A DNA stretch of 64,000 nt from DATARH01 sp036489765 (GTDB lineage Bacteria > Pseudomonadota > Alphaproteobacteria > ATCC43930 > CGMCC-115725), in NCBI GenBank assembly GCA_036489765.1, contig DASXFE010000072.1, positions 11,530 through 75,529 on the forward strand, written 5' to 3'. A model generated the notes under the pieces. It saw nothing but the letters and a program-made list of their open reading frames with translations. It made no database searches and had not been told where the DNA came from. Both the position numbers and the translations under genes were made by a program. Position 1 is the first letter of the stretch. Every line of letters starts with the position of its first letter. Shown here piece by piece: positions 62,039 through 64,000 of the stretch.

Positions 62039-62094
62039 GGACCGCGGGCGTCTCGCCCGCCGCTCCGGCAATGCAGGCGAGACGCCCGCGGTCC
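62039..62094. repeat. Perfect 19-bp palindrome, family G, probable bidirectional terminator
   Basis: Arms GGACCGCGGGCGTCTCGCC and its exact complement are separated by 18 nt, followed by TTTATT on the plus strand. It sits between convergent genes 2 bp from the histidine kinase stop. One arm recurs at 28247-28262, so it is also a dispersed element. Confidence 0.75.
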
Positions 62095-62095
62095 T

Positions 62096-64000
<1,905 letters not shown>

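Overview
The window is high-GC bacterial chromosome (my estimate is well above 65% GC) from an alphaproteobacterium. The evidence is a C4-pathway 5-aminolevulinate synthase (HemA), a pyridoxine 5'-phosphate synthase (PdxJ), a short type-2 ArgC, and dispersed intergenic repeats of kinds common in Rhodospirillales/Rhizobiales-like genomes. I cannot name the genus. I saw no tRNA, rRNA, CRISPR array, intact transposase or prophage. Nearly all DNA is protein-coding, and the larger gaps hold repeats or regulatory elements.

Layout. 0.2-7.7 kb (minus): a probable catabolic operon read from 7692 down to 222, with an enolase-superfamily dehydratase, two tandem D-2-hydroxyacid dehydrogenases, an amidase, a secreted phosphoesterase and an MFS transporter. 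7.9-15.8 kb: an NADH dehydrogenase-like flavoprotein, a VOC protein, a rhodanese, an M81 peptidase, an orphan VapB-type antitoxin, glutathione-dependent formaldehyde dehydrogenase and a proline-rich PilZ protein. 15.8-19.4 kb: glycerol kinase, a cupin, a VOC protein and a lytic transglycosylase. 19.5-21.1 kb: a frameshifted class III CoA-transferase. 21.3-25.5 kb: a compact three-gene unit in which two paralogous PhyH-type dioxygenases flank a KpsS-like/SDR fusion protein. 25.5-31.1 kb: Tam, a small secreted protein, LysR plus cupin, core-type MetE, a CMD protein and PurC. 31.1-37.2 kb: a monooxygenase remnant, a methyltransferase, TauD, a luciferase-like enzyme, a serine hydrolase and GlnRS. 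37.3-41.4 kb: Gph-type phosphatase, GlmU and GlmS (UDP-GlcNAc supply). 41.6-48.7 kb: a CPA2 antiporter, GabD, MazEF with a palindromic operator, an SMP-30 protein, a periplasmic protein and an MsrQ-like membrane protein. 48.8-56.6 kb: an LVIVD-type protein, a CobW GTPase, a NepR-like small protein, an Fe-S oxidoreductase, PdxJ and a large type I-secreted metalloprotease. 56.7-64 kb: a candidate arginine-rich leader/attenuator followed by argC, an aldo/keto reductase, HemA, a lipoprotein plus amidase, a small membrane protein and a hybrid histidine kinase cut by the window end.

Most notable: (i) a promoter, an Arg-rich leader ORF and a strong intrinsic terminator directly before argC, suggesting ribosome-mediated attenuation; (ii) the PhyH / KpsS-SDR / PhyH unit, a candidate glycan-modifying system not linked to a full capsule locus; (iii) four alternating copies of a 9-mer containing AGGAGG or its complement upstream of gabD; (iv) a NepR-like protein behind an EcfG-like promoter; (v) an orphan antitoxin followed by only the first codons of what was probably its toxin; (vi) at least seven families of dispersed repeats, some of which now encode protein termini.
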